Assembly (NCBI GenBank): GCA_044426085.1 | Contig: JAWXUU010000002.1 | Span: forward strand, 62,001-126,000 | Length of the DNA stretch: 64,000 bases | Direction of reading: 5' to 3' | Source: JAWXUU01 sp044426085 | GTDB lineage: Bacteria; Bacillota; Clostridia; Christensenellales; CAMQZB01 | Shown here: in pieces, positions 34,528 to 44,348 of the stretch | Position numbering within the stretch: the stretch's first letter is position 1 | How the letters are laid out: the number at the start of each line of letters is the position of its first letter | Notes under the pieces: model-generated | Seen by the model: only the letters and a program-made list of their open reading frames with translations | The model's database searches: none | What the model was told of the DNA's origin: nothing | Made by a program: the position numbers and the translations under genes

Positions 34528-36927
34528 ATGGAAAATATAACAGAAAATATATATGATGAAATAAGTGATGAAATAACTGAGGAAACAGCTGTGCCTGAAT
34601 ATAACAACTATCCAATGATAGTTCTCAGGGGAATAGTTGTGTTCCCTTATGGCGAAGTCAGCATGGATATCGGCAGAGAAAAATCTTTGAAAGCCCTCGC
34701 CGCGCTTGTGGAAGAAAAGAAGTCAAGCGAAATTTTCTTTGCGACTCAATTTGACACTGCAATTCAAGACCCCAATACAGACCAAATAATGCACACTGGC
34801 GTTATTTGCACAGTTAAACAAATTGTGAAAATCAGTAAGGATATTGTGAAAGTTGTTGTTGCGGGCAAGAAAAAAGCGGTCATTAGATCATTTATGCAAG
34901 AAGCACCGTATTTCAGGGTGGAAGTTGAAGAAATCAGCGAAGAATTCAATCCTGATGCACTATCATATGAATGCGAAGCGCTCATGAGAAAAATCAAAAA
35001 CCAATGCCTTGAATTTGCAAGAATAGAGCCAAAAACCGTCAATGCAAACTTCAGAGAAATGGAAGTTACTGCAAATCCATATAAGCTTTTATACGGAACT
35101 GCAAATCAATTTTTGAAAACAGTTGAAGAAAGAATCGAAATTTTGGAAACTCCTAAGCTTGAAGATGCACTTTTGAAACTTTGTGTTTCACTTGTGAAAG
35201 GTGTAGAAATTTTAAAGCTTGATAAAAAAATTAATCTCAAAGTTAAAAAATCAGTTGATAAAAACCAAAAGGAATACTATCTTCGCGAACAAATCAAAGC
35301 TATTCAAGAAGAACTTGGCGACACGGCAAGTGAAACCAAGATGTATGAAGAAAAACTTGAAAATCTAAAACTAAAAAATAAAGACACTGTTGAAAAAGTG
35401 AAAAAAGATATAAGAAGATTGAGCACGATGAACCCTCAATCACCCGATTTCAACGTAATGAAAAACTATCTTGATTTCTTCTTTGACTTGCCTTGGGAAA
35501 AATTCACAAAAGACAACACCAATATCGCAAATGCAAGAGTTATTCTAGATGAAGACCATTTTGGTCTTGAAAAAGTGAAAGAAAGAATACTTGAATTTTT
35601 GGCTGTTCACGCACTCACAAAAACACTCAACGGTCCTATTTTGTGTTTTGTTGGACCTCCTGGGGTTGGCAAAACTTCAATTGCGAAATCGATTGCAAGG
35701 GCACTGGATAGAAAATTTGTCCGCATGAGCCTTGGTGGTGTTCGTGACGAAGCTGAAATACGTGGTCACAGAAAAACATATATCGGCGCAATGAGCGGTA
35801 AGATTTTATACAACATCAGAAATGCAAAATCTGCAAACCCTGTTTTCTTGCTTGACGAAATCGAGAAGATGACAAGCGATATGCGTGGCGACCCACAAAG
35901 TGCAATGCTTGAAGTTTTGGATCCGGAAATGAACAAATCATTTAAAGATAACTTCTTAGAAGTTGATTTTGACCTTTCAAAAACACTTTTTGTCGCAACT
36001 GCAAACTCCTTGGATAATATTTCCGCACCACTTCTTGATAGAATGGAAGTTATTCAGCTTTCAGGATACACAGAAGAAGAAAAAATTGAAATTGCCAAGA
36101 GATATCTTATTCCAAGAAAACTCAAAGAAAACGGCGTTGATGATATGCAAATCAACATCACGGATAAAGCTCTTTCAACTATAATCTATCACTACACAAG
36201 AGAATCAGGTGTCAGAAGTTTAGAGCGTGAAATTGGCAAAATTTCAAGAAGAATCGCTTTGAAATATGCTTCTGGCGAAATTGAAAATAAAGTTGATATT
36301 GATGTTGCGGATATCGAAAGCTATCTTGGCACAATAAAATATTTGTCTGACACAGTGAATGTGAAAAACGAAATCGGAACTTGCAACGGACTTGCATGGA
36401 CAAGCGTTGGCGGAACTACGCTTGAAATTGAAGTTTCACTTATGCCAGGCAAAGGAGAGATTATTCTCACGGGTAAACTTGGCGATGTGATGAAAGAATC
36501 TGCAAGAACAGCGCTAAGCTATATCCACGCACACGCGTATGAATTTGGCATTTCCGAAAGCCTTTTCAACGAAAAAGATATTCACTTGCACGTTCCAGAA
36601 GGGGCAACTCCAAAAGATGGTCCTTCAGCGGGCATAACAATTGCAACTGCAATCCTTTCTGCAATGACAAAGCGTCCAACATATCACGATGTGGCTATGA
36701 CAGGCGAAATCACACTTCGCGGAAAAGTACTCCCGATTGGCGGACTGAAAGAAAAAGTGCTTGCGGCAAGCAGACACGGTATAAAAAAGGTACTAATACC
36801 TTTTGAAAACGCAAAAGACATTGCAGAAATTCCTGCAAGTGTAAGAGAAAAAATAGAATTTGTTACATGCAAAGACGTAAATGAAGTTTTTGCACACGCA
36901 ATTTTGAAGGAAGAACATGATAATTAA
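34528..36927 (+). CDS. lon: ATP-dependent protease La (LonA)
   Basis: Cytosolic AAA+ protease for damaged and regulatory proteins. 799 aa: N-terminal LON domain (residues ~30-230), coiled linker, AAA+ module with Walker A GPPGVGKTS and FLLDEIEKM, and a C-terminal protease domain with catalytic Ser700 in PKDGPSAG and Lys743 in GGLKEKVLAA. AGGTGA precedes the ATG. Overlaps engB by 11 nt, a common lon-engB order in Firmicutes. Confidence 0.97.
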   Translation: MENITENIYDEISDEITEETAVPEYNNYPMIVLRGIVVFPYGEVSMDIGREKSLKALAALVEEKKSSEIFFATQFDTAIQDPNTDQIMHTGVICTVKQIVKISKDIVKVVVAGKKKAVIRSFMQEAPYFRVEVEEISEEFNPDALSYECEALMRKIKNQCLEFARIEPKTVNANFREMEVTANPYKLLYGTANQFLKTVEERIEILETPKLEDALLKLCVSLVKGVEILKLDKKINLKVKKSVDKNQKEYYLREQIKAIQEELGDTASETKMYEEKLENLKLKNKDTVEKVKKDIRRLSTMNPQSPDFNVMKNYLDFFFDLPWEKFTKDNTNIANARVILDEDHFGLEKVKERILEFLAVHALTKTLNGPILCFVGPPGVGKTSIAKSIARALDRKFVRMSLGGVRDEAEIRGHRKTYIGAMSGKILYNIRNAKSANPVFLLDEIEKMTSDMRGDPQSAMLEVLDPEMNKSFKDNFLEVDFDLSKTLFVATANSLDNISAPLLDRMEVIQLSGYTEEEKIEIAKRYLIPRKLKENGVDDMQINITDKALSTIIYHYTRESGVRSLEREIGKISRRIALKYASGEIENKVDIDVADIESYLGTIKYLSDTVNVKNEIGTCNGLAWTSVGGTTLEIEVSLMPGKGEIILTGKLGDVMKESARTALSYIHAHAYEFGISESLFNEKDIHLHVPEGATPKDGPSAGITIATAILSAMTKRPTYHDVAMTGEITLRGKVLPIGGLKEKVLAASRHGIKKVLIPFENAKDIAEIPASVREKIEFVTCKDVNEVFAHAILKEEHDN

Positions 36928-37576
36928 AAATGCTACTTTTATTAAAAGTGCAGCAGCAAAGGACGGCTTTTTGGATACAGACTTGCCAAAGATTGCCGTT
37001 GCTGGAAAATCAAACGTTGGCAAGAGCAGTTTTATAAACTTTATTGCCCACAACACAAAGCTCGCAAGAACTTCAAACACGCCGGGAAGAACACGCCTTG
37101 TAAACTATTTCTCGTTTAATAACGACGAATTTTGGCTTGTTGATTTGCCTGGATATGGATATGCAAAAGGCTCTAAGGTGGAAATCGCAAACTGGGGTCA
37201 ACTTATGGAAGACTTTTTTCAAGAAAAGAAGCTAGACCACGTTATCTTTCTTGTGGATATAAGACACAATCCAACGGCAGATGACAAAAATTTGATGAAA
37301 TATCTTTATTATTATCAAATACCATTCACTGTTATTGCAACAAAGAAAGATAAAATTCCAAAAACTAAGGTTAAACAACATCTTGCAATGATTTGTTCTG
37401 ACCTAGCAATTGGTATTGATAACATCTTTGCAGTTTCATCAGAAAAACGTGATGGCAAAGACCTTGTTATGGCACTTTTTGATAAAGTTATTTCCGCAAG
37501 AGAGCTCACAAAACAAGTTTTGGCAGAAGCTGAGGCGGAAGAAGAGCAAGACGAACAAGAAGAAACTGAGGAATAG
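36917..37576 (+). CDS. engB: ribosome-biogenesis GTPase YsxC/EngB
   Basis: Essential GTPase in 50S subunit assembly. 219 aa: G1 AGKSNVGKSS, G2 TPGRT, G3 DLPGYGYAKG, G4 TKKDKI, G5-like VSSEKRDG. The C-terminal 30 residues are an unusual acidic tail rich in Glu and Gln, beyond the GTPase fold. Start overlaps lon by 11 nt with GAAGGAAG upstream in lon. A terminator follows. Confidence 0.95.
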   Translation: MIIKNATFIKSAAAKDGFLDTDLPKIAVAGKSNVGKSSFINFIAHNTKLARTSNTPGRTRLVNYFSFNNDEFWLVDLPGYGYAKGSKVEIANWGQLMEDFFQEKKLDHVIFLVDIRHNPTADDKNLMKYLYYYQIPFTVIATKKDKIPKTKVKQHLAMICSDLAIGIDNIFAVSSEKRDGKDLVMALFDKVISARELTKQVLAEAEAEEEQDEQEETEE

Positions 37577-37582
37577 GATTTC

Positions 37583-37618
37583 AAAAGCACGCATAAATAT
37601 TTGCGTGCTTTTATTCTT
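37583..37618 (+). terminator. intrinsic terminator of lon-engB
   Basis: 11-bp stem AAAAGCACGCA / TGCGTGCTTTT (37583-37593, 37602-37612), then ATTCTTTTT. Confidence 0.88.
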
Positions 37619-37647
37619 TTTATAGCTACATATTAATATGATATAAA

Positions 37648-38304
37648 ATGAAAAAACTATCGAGATTTAAGAAAAAGCTTATTATCGCATCAAGTGGCAT
37701 ACTTTTCATTTGTATATTTTCCGCATGGATATTTTTATCGCGAATACAGCCGATAATTGTCGATATCGCCGAAGCTAAAATTCAGTCTATTGTCATGTCG
37801 TCAATAAATAACGCGGTATACAGCGTCATGAGTGAAAAAGTTGAATATGAAGAGCTTGTGACTGTGTTTTCAGACAACTCTGGTAAAATAACTATGATTC
37901 AAGCTGACACAGTGAAAATCAACAGTCTTGCCCGCGAAACGGCAAGAATATCGCAAGATTCAATAAATAAAATTGGCGAACAAGGAATCGATATCGCAGT
38001 TGGAACACTGACAGGCTCGCCACTTCTTGCGGGGCAAGGGTCAACCATTCATATAAAAATAACGCCAATCGGAACTTGCAACAGCGAACTTGTAAGCGAA
38101 TTTGAATCGGCGGGAATAAACCAAACAAGGCATAAAATTTATCTTGTTTTAACTGCGGAAGTTGATATTATTTTGCCTGTGTTCACTTCTTCACTTGTCA
38201 CAACAACAGACATTCTAGTCTGCGAAAGTATCCTTATTGGCGACGTGCCCGACACCGTTGTAAATCTAGATTCAAATTTTCTTGATTTCATGCCAAATTC
38301 ATAA
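37648..38304 (+). CDS. yunB: sporulation protein YunB
   Basis: 218 aa with a basic N-terminus, one membrane helix (residues ~12-32) and an extracytoplasmic domain containing AEAKIQSIVMSSINNAVYSVM and IGTLTGSP-like VGTLTGSPLLAGQGSTIHIKI features of YunB. In B. subtilis yunB is in the mother-cell sigma-E regulon and its loss impairs spores. No Shine-Dalgarno is visible before the ATG, and no sigma-E promoter could be assigned with confidence. Stands alone between the engB terminator and the pheST T-box promoter. Confidence 0.85.
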   Translation: MKKLSRFKKKLIIASSGILFICIFSAWIFLSRIQPIIVDIAEAKIQSIVMSSINNAVYSVMSEKVEYEELVTVFSDNSGKITMIQADTVKINSLARETARISQDSINKIGEQGIDIAVGTLTGSPLLAGQGSTIHIKITPIGTCNSELVSEFESAGINQTRHKIYLVLTAEVDIILPVFTSSLVTTTDILVCESILIGDVPDTVVNLDSNFLDFMPNS

Positions 38305-38321
38305 AATCACCACGTAAATAT

Positions 38322-38350
38322 TTGACAAATTTCTAAAATTGCAATATAAT
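38322..38350 (+). promoter_or_regulatory. sigma-A promoter of the T-box pheST operon
   Basis: -35 TTGACA (38322-38327), 17-nt spacer, -10 TATAAT (38345-38350), full consensus. Confidence 0.88.
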
Positions 38351-38356
38351 CAAACC

Positions 38357-38585
38357 ATAGGCGTTGATAAAGACAGAAAACGGCAAAATCTTCATACTAG
38401 AGAGCAAGAAAAGGTGGAAGCTTGCATGAAGTGGCGGTTTTATTCCCTTTGGAGCTTTGCGTTGAACGGAAACAAGTAGTACGCAACGGGTTTGCCCGTA
38501 ACAGCAATTTGAGCGAAAAATTTAGGTGGTACCGTGCTGAACTCTTGCACCCTAAAATATTTAGGGCAAGAGTTTATTTTTTTAT
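38357..38585 (+). promoter_or_regulatory. T-box riboswitch controlling pheST
   Basis: Leader that senses uncharged tRNA-Phe. Seen: a long stem I region with GA-rich base and conserved CTTTGGAGC (38447-38455); likely specifier codon TTC (Phe) at 38443-38445; T-box bulge sequence TTAGGTGGTACCGTG (38522-38536), whose TGGT can pair with the tRNA-Phe acceptor ACCA; and a terminator at 38540-38583. The specifier assignment is by position and downstream gene, not by folding. Confidence 0.9.
38540..38583 (+). terminator. regulated terminator of the pheST T-box
   Basis: AACTCTTG..CCCTAAA (38540-38556) pairs with TTTAGGG..CAAGAGTT region (38560-38574), followed by TATTTTTTT. Its left arm follows the T-box sequence that forms the competing antiterminator. 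Confidence 0.85.
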
Positions 38586-38600
38586 TATAAGGAGTTCGAA

Positions 38601-39620
38601 ATGGAAAGTAAAATCAAAGGGTTGATTGAATCATTCAAAGTGCAACTTAAAGACGCCAAAGATGTGGCTTCTGTTCGTGCACTCAAAATCAGCTTTATGG
38701 GCAAAAATGGTGTCTTCACTGATATCATGAAAGGCCTTAAAGATGTGGCGAAAGAAGACAAGCCAAAAATGGGTAAATTTATTAACGATGCAAAAACAAT
38801 AATCGAAACAGAACTTAAATCAGCTGAAGAAGCTTTTGAAAATGCGGGCAAAGAAGAAAGATTGAAAGAAGAAGCAATCGATGTCACATTGCCTTCTAAA
38901 AAGCAAACGCCAGGAACACTTCATCCGCTAACAAAAATCAGAAACGAAATTATTGATGCATTCATGTGCCTTGGTTTCACGGTTACTGGCGGTCCAGAAG
39001 TTCAAACAGATTATCACTGTTTCCAAGCGTTGAACATACCAAAAGACCACCCAGCACGCGATATGCAAGATACATTCTATATCGATGAAAACGTGGTTTT
39101 GCGTCCACACACTTCACCAGACCAAATCTTGACAATGGAATCAACAGAGCCACCAATCAAAGTTTTGTGCCCAGGAAGAGTTTACCGTGCAGACGACGAT
39201 GCAACGCATTCACCAATGTTCCACCAAATTGAAGGACTTGTTGTGGATGAGAAAATAACACTTTGCGACCTTAAAGGTATCCTTGATGAGTTTGCGAAAA
39301 AATTGTTTACAGAAGAAACTAAAACACGTTTCCGCCCATCACACTTCCCATTCACAGAACCATCAGTTGAAGTTGACGTTTCATGCATGATGTGTGGCGG
39401 AAAAGGTTGCAGACTTTGCAAAGGCACTGGTTGGATAGAAGTTCTTGGCAGTGGCATGGTTCACCAAAACGTACTTTCAAACTGCGGTATCGACCCAGAA
39501 AAATACACAGGCTTTGCGTTTGGTATGGGCGTGGAAAGAATCGCAATGATAAAATATGGAATTCCTGATATGAGATTGCTATTTGAAAACGATGTCAGAT
39601 TCCTAAAACAATTCAAATAA
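38601..39620 (+). CDS. pheS: phenylalanyl-tRNA synthetase alpha subunit
   Basis: Catalytic subunit of the (alpha-beta)2 enzyme that charges tRNA-Phe. 339 aa: N-terminal coiled coil (residues 1-90) that contacts tRNA, then the class II core with motif 2 PGRVYRADDDATHSPMFHQ and motif 3 GFAFGMGVERIAM. A CMMCGGKGCRLCKGTGW segment is the usual loop of bacterial PheS. AAGGAG precedes the ATG. T-box controlled. Confidence 0.97.
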   Translation: MESKIKGLIESFKVQLKDAKDVASVRALKISFMGKNGVFTDIMKGLKDVAKEDKPKMGKFINDAKTIIETELKSAEEAFENAGKEERLKEEAIDVTLPSKKQTPGTLHPLTKIRNEIIDAFMCLGFTVTGGPEVQTDYHCFQALNIPKDHPARDMQDTFYIDENVVLRPHTSPDQILTMESTEPPIKVLCPGRVYRADDDATHSPMFHQIEGLVVDEKITLCDLKGILDEFAKKLFTEETKTRFRPSHFPFTEPSVEVDVSCMMCGGKGCRLCKGTGWIEVLGSGMVHQNVLSNCGIDPEKYTGFAFGMGVERIAMIKYGIPDMRLLFENDVRFLKQFK

Positions 39621-39633
39621 GAGGAGAACAGTT

Positions 39634-42036
39634 ATGAAAGCACCAATAAGTTGGCTAAAAGACTTTGTAGATATAGATATAACACCTGAAGAACTTGCAG
39701 AAAAACTGCTTTCTATCGGGTTTGAAGTTGAAGAAATAATCAAACTTGGCGACGATATTAAAAATGTTGTCACAGGTCAAATCACAGATATTCAAAAACA
39801 TGAAAATGCAGACACTTTGCAAATTTGTCAAATCGATGTAACCGAAAAATTCGGTGGCGTAATTCAAATCGTCACTGGTGCACCAAACGTTTTCGTGGGT
39901 GCAAAAATCCCTGTCGCTCTTGTTGGGGCAGAACTTCCAACAGGGCTTAAAATCAAAAAAGGTAAACTTCGCGGAGTTGAATCAAACGGCATGCTTTGTT
40001 CTGGTGGAGAACTTCAAATCGGCGATGATGGTTATGAAGGCGCAAGCGTTGATGGCATTTTGATTTTGAAAGATAGTGAACCACTTGGCGTAAAAATTCA
40101 AGAAATTCTTGGCCTTGACGAATCAATCCTTGATATTGGCGTAACAGCCAACAGACCAGATTGCAACTCTATTATTGGCATCGCTCGTGAAGTGGCTGCT
40201 GTTATGGGAAAAGAATTCAAACAACCAGACGTTTCATACAGCGAATTTAAAGATATTTCACTTAAAGACATGCTAAGTGTTGAAGTGAAAAACGACAAAC
40301 TTTGCAAAAGATACATGGCTAAAGGTGTAGACAGCCTAAAAGTTGGTGCATCACCAAAATGGATGCAAGATAGGCTTGCACTTGTTGGATTAAATTCAAT
40401 CAACAACGTAGTTGATATCACAAACTATATCCTTATCGAAATGGGACAACCAATGCACGCTTTTGACCTTTCAAATATCGGCGGTGGAAAAATTGTCGTT
40501 AGATCAGCTGAAAAAGGCGAAAAAATTATGCTTTTGGATGAAAGAGAAATCACTCTTAATTCTGAACTTGTCATCTGCGACGAAACAAAACCAATGGCAA
40601 TTGCTGGTATTATGGGTGGACTTAATTCAGGAATAAACGAAAACACACAAACGCTTATTTTTGAAGCTGCAAAATTCACGCGCGACAACATTCGTCACAC
40701 ATCAAAAGCAATCAATGTAAGAAGTGATTCTTCAAGCATGTATGAAAAAGGTGTAAACTTTGCAAATGTAGAATTGTCGCTTAAAAGAGCACTTCACTTG
40801 ATTGAAAAAATCGGTGCAGGAAGAATTATTGGCAACTATTATGACCTTAAATTCGAAGGTGGCAAAAGCTCAACAATTTCATATTCAGCAAAGAAAATTG
40901 ATGACCTTCTTGGCATTGAAATCCCAAGAAGCCAAATGCTTGAAATTTTGAATTCTCTTAATATTGCAACAACAAGCGAAGGTGACACATTCACTTCAAT
41001 CTTGCCAACATTCCGTGAAGATATCGCGGGCTATCCAGATATCGCAGAAGAACTTATCAGATACTATGGCTACGACCACATCGAAGGTACGCTTTTGAAA
41101 GAAGCTAACATCACAAACGGCGGATATAACGAATCGCAAAAGCTTACTCACAAAGCAAAATCAGCACTTTGTGAACTTGGTTTCAACGAAATTATCACAT
41201 ATTCTTTCGTTTCACCAAAATATCAAGCAAACCTTGACCTTTCTGATGAATTGCATGGCAAAAAAGTTGCAATCATGAATCCACTTGGTGAAGACTTAAG
41301 CGTTATGAGAACAACTCTTGCACACAGTATGCTTGAAATTCTTGCATCAAACTACAAAAAGAGAAATGCAGATGTGAAACTTTTTGAAATTGCAAGTGTT
41401 TATATCCCACAATCAGATGACAAATCACAACTCCCTTGCGAGTTTGAAACTCTTATGCTTGGCGAATATGGCACATCAGCTGACTTTTTCAGCATGAAAG
41501 GTTATGTTGAAAATGTCCTAACAGATTTGAATATCCCATTTGAAATCGTCAAAGGCGAAAAACCATTCCTTCACCCATACAGAACAGGTGCAATACTTGT
41601 TGGCGGAAAAGAAGTTGGTTACATCGGCGAAGTCAGCGAAAAACAAGTTAAACTTTATGGCACCGCAAAGAGAACATATATTTGTGAACTCAACTTGCAC
41701 ATGGCAAAACAACTTGCAGACCCTTCTATCAAATATAAAAACATCGGTAAATTCCCAGCAGTAGAACGCGACCTTGCGTTTGTTGTTGACGAAGCAGTTG
41801 AAATGGCACAAATTTCAAAAATCATCGTGCAAACTTCAAGGGATTTACTTGAAGATTATAAACTTTTCGATATCTATCGCGGAAATCAAATTGCAGAAGG
41901 CAAAAAATCACTTGCATTCTCAATGAAGTTCCGTTCAGTTGAAAAAACTCTAACTGAAAACGATATTGAAAAAATCATTATCAAAATAGTTAAACGCGTA
42001 GATTTCGAAATCGGCGGAAAACTAAGAACAGTTTAG
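39634..42036 (+). CDS. pheT: phenylalanyl-tRNA synthetase beta subunit
   Basis: Beta subunit, 800 aa: tRNA-binding OB domain (residues ~40-150), B1/B5 domain, B3/4 editing domain that removes mischarged Tyr, catalytic-like core, and C-terminal anticodon-binding FDX-ACB domain (RTGAILVGGKEVGYIGEV then KFPAVERDLAFVVDE). GAGGAGA precedes the ATG 13 nt after pheS, so it is cotranscribed under T-box control. Confidence 0.97.
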   Translation: MKAPISWLKDFVDIDITPEELAEKLLSIGFEVEEIIKLGDDIKNVVTGQITDIQKHENADTLQICQIDVTEKFGGVIQIVTGAPNVFVGAKIPVALVGAELPTGLKIKKGKLRGVESNGMLCSGGELQIGDDGYEGASVDGILILKDSEPLGVKIQEILGLDESILDIGVTANRPDCNSIIGIAREVAAVMGKEFKQPDVSYSEFKDISLKDMLSVEVKNDKLCKRYMAKGVDSLKVGASPKWMQDRLALVGLNSINNVVDITNYILIEMGQPMHAFDLSNIGGGKIVVRSAEKGEKIMLLDEREITLNSELVICDETKPMAIAGIMGGLNSGINENTQTLIFEAAKFTRDNIRHTSKAINVRSDSSSMYEKGVNFANVELSLKRALHLIEKIGAGRIIGNYYDLKFEGGKSSTISYSAKKIDDLLGIEIPRSQMLEILNSLNIATTSEGDTFTSILPTFREDIAGYPDIAEELIRYYGYDHIEGTLLKEANITNGGYNESQKLTHKAKSALCELGFNEIITYSFVSPKYQANLDLSDELHGKKVAIMNPLGEDLSVMRTTLAHSMLEILASNYKKRNADVKLFEIASVYIPQSDDKSQLPCEFETLMLGEYGTSADFFSMKGYVENVLTDLNIPFEIVKGEKPFLHPYRTGAILVGGKEVGYIGEVSEKQVKLYGTAKRTYICELNLHMAKQLADPSIKYKNIGKFPAVERDLAFVVDEAVEMAQISKIIVQTSRDLLEDYKLFDIYRGNQIAEGKKSLAFSMKFRSVEKTLTENDIEKIIIKIVKRVDFEIGGKLRTV

Positions 42037-42050
42037 GAGAAATTTAATAA

Positions 42051-44237
42051 ATGATTGAACTATTAGCGCCCGGTGGCAATATCAACAATGTTAAACTAGC
42101 ATTTGCCACGGGCGCTGATGCTGTTTATGTGGGTATGAAGCAATTCAGCGCAAGAAACAAATGTGATAATTTCGATTATGACGCACTTGAAGAAATCGTT
42201 CTCACTGCAAAATTGCTAAATAAAAAAGTTTACGTTGCGCTGAATACTATTTTGAAAAATTCCGAGCTTGAGCAGTTTATGAGCGCTGTAAAAATCTGCG
42301 AAAAATTTGAAGTTGACGGAATTATATTGCAAGATTTGTTCCTTGGAAAGTTTTTAAAAGACAGCGGTTGCACAGTTCCGCTTCATGCAAGCACACAAAG
42401 TGGGGTCTGCAATGTGGACAGTGCAAAACTTTGTCAGCAGTTTGGTTTCTCACGCGTAATTTTATCGCGCGAAACGGGCATTTCTGAAATAAGAAAAATA
42501 AGGGAAGCCACAAATTTGGAAATTGAATATTTTGTGCAAGGTGCATTGTGCGTGTGTTTTTCGGGTAACTGCTATTTCAGTTCAGCTGTCGATGGCAATT
42601 CAGGAAACCGCGGAAAATGCTTTCAGCCATGTCGTAAAAAATATACGCTTAAAGGCAGAAATTTTCAAAAAGAAGGTTATTTGATTTCCCCAAAAGATTT
42701 GTGCCTTGATAATCACATTGATATACTCATAGAAGCTGGTGTGTGTTCGTTCAAAATTGAAGGAAGACTTCGAAGAAGTGAATACGTCGGTTCAGCTGTC
42801 GCACATTACAGAAGCATTATCGACGGTGTAAAATTGAAAGATTCTAAACGTGATTTAAGTGTTGCTTTCAATCGTGGAAACTATTCAAGTGGATATATCG
42901 ACACGAGAAAATCAAAAGTTATTGCCTCTGATATCCAAAATCATATCGGTATCGAAATTGGCAAGGTGACAAAGCAAACGGGCAAAAGCACATATTTTGT
43001 AAAGTCTAAGTATGTTCCAAACATTGGCGACGGATTTAAAATCATTTATGACGGCAAAGAAATCGGTGGTTGTGAACATCAAAAAGGTTTGAAATCCAAC
43101 AGCGACGGATTTGAAATTTTCTCTAGCCTAGCACTTGTTGGAAGTGTTGTTAATTTAACAACTGATAAAAATCTTGAATCGAAATACAATGAAATCAATT
43201 TTAATATACCAATTGAGATAAAATACAGTGTAGAGCCAAGCAGGAACATTCATTTGAGCTATTATGCAGGTGGTGTTTTATTTGATTACACATCAAATGT
43301 CACTGCGCAAAAAGCAACGAATGCACCGCTTTCAAAAGAAAAACTTGAAAAATCACTTTGCAAACTTGGCGACACAATGTTTTCTTGTGATAAAATTTCG
43401 GGTTATTTATCAGATGATGTTTTCTTAAGCGTTTCACAAATCAACGAAGCAAGAAGAACTGGTATTGAAGAATTTTATGACTATTTGAAATGCGCTTTGC
43501 AAAATCATATAGAGACAGAATACAGCACAGAAATCACAGCCAATCAAGTTGTGGCAAGTGGCAAAACTGCAGTTATTTTCGATGAGTTCACATCTGTTGA
43601 ATCATCGGCAGAAATCTATATATTCAAGCCAACAACGTACAATCTAAGCGTTGCGAATGCTGTTCAAACTGTTGCAGATAAAACTTATCTATACCTTCCG
43701 TGTTTCTATGACAATGTGGACAGAGATGTTATAATAAAGCTTTTCAATTCTCAAAAATTCGCGGGATTATTCATTGAAAACTACGGTGGAATCATTCTTG
43801 CAAATCAACTTGGTTGTAAAGTTTTCATAGGTGAAAAGTTGAATTTGACAAATGACATTTCCTACAGTATAGCAAGCGGATACACAAATAACATTTGTTG
43901 GTCTAAGGAGCTTGCACTTTCAGAAATCAACCAAAAATCGGGTTATATTCTAGATTTTGGTGGATTTGAAGTGATGACCTATGCCCATTGTCCACTTATT
44001 GCGAATGATGTTTGCAATTGTGGTTCATGCAAGTATCACGAAGGGATTGCCTATACAGATGAAAACGGCAGAACTTTTCAGCTAAAACGAATGAAAATCA
44101 ACGAGTGTCAGTTCAATTTGTACTACAACTCATCAATTGATGCAAGACAATTCACTTCTGAATATTCAAGTCTGCAAGACTTAACCGTGCAAAATGAAAA
44201 ATATATAATTGGCAACCTTGAAAGAGGTGTCAAATAA
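42051..44237 (+). CDS. U32 family protein (RlhA/YrrO-like)
   Basis: 728 aa member of the peptidase U32 family. Seen: APGGNINNVKLAFATGADAVYVG at the start, LHASTQSG, and the Cys cluster GALCVCFSGNCYFS...GNRGKCFQPC; relatives such as E. coli RlhA hydroxylate 23S rRNA C2501 using this cluster. The extra C-terminal domain (after ~residue 370) with CNCGSCKYH is typical of the long Gram-positive form. AGGAGA precedes the ATG, 14 nt after pheT, so it probably shares that transcript. RNA modification is more likely than proteolysis, by analogy only. Confidence 0.85.
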   Translation: MIELLAPGGNINNVKLAFATGADAVYVGMKQFSARNKCDNFDYDALEEIVLTAKLLNKKVYVALNTILKNSELEQFMSAVKICEKFEVDGIILQDLFLGKFLKDSGCTVPLHASTQSGVCNVDSAKLCQQFGFSRVILSRETGISEIRKIREATNLEIEYFVQGALCVCFSGNCYFSSAVDGNSGNRGKCFQPCRKKYTLKGRNFQKEGYLISPKDLCLDNHIDILIEAGVCSFKIEGRLRRSEYVGSAVAHYRSIIDGVKLKDSKRDLSVAFNRGNYSSGYIDTRKSKVIASDIQNHIGIEIGKVTKQTGKSTYFVKSKYVPNIGDGFKIIYDGKEIGGCEHQKGLKSNSDGFEIFSSLALVGSVVNLTTDKNLESKYNEINFNIPIEIKYSVEPSRNIHLSYYAGGVLFDYTSNVTAQKATNAPLSKEKLEKSLCKLGDTMFSCDKISGYLSDDVFLSVSQINEARRTGIEEFYDYLKCALQNHIETEYSTEITANQVVASGKTAVIFDEFTSVESSAEIYIFKPTTYNLSVANAVQTVADKTYLYLPCFYDNVDRDVIIKLFNSQKFAGLFIENYGGIILANQLGCKVFIGEKLNLTNDISYSIASGYTNNICWSKELALSEINQKSGYILDFGGFEVMTYAHCPLIANDVCNCGSCKYHEGIAYTDENGRTFQLKRMKINECQFNLYYNSSIDARQFTSEYSSLQDLTVQNEKYIIGNLERGVK

Positions 44238-44246
44238 AAATAAAAC

Positions 44247-44284
44247 GGACTGTATCAAAAGTCGAAAAGTGATACAGTCCTTTT
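44247..44284 (+). terminator. intrinsic terminator of pheST-U32
   Basis: Perfect 11-bp stem GGACTGTATCA / TGATACAGTCC (44247-44257, 44270-44280), then TTTT. Confidence 0.88.
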
Positions 44285-44290
44285 GCTATT

Positions 44291-44319
44291 TTAACAAAAC
44301 TTTTATCTATGCATATAAT
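44291..44319 (+). promoter_or_regulatory. promoter of the collagen-like gene
   Basis: -35 TTAACA (44291-44296), 17-nt spacer, -10 TATAAT (44314-44319). The -10 context GCATATAAT also resembles sigma-E/sigma-K -10 boxes (CATAnnnT), so sporulation control is possible. Confidence 0.6.
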
Positions 44320-44348
44320 GGAATATCAAATAAACTAGGAGAACTGTT

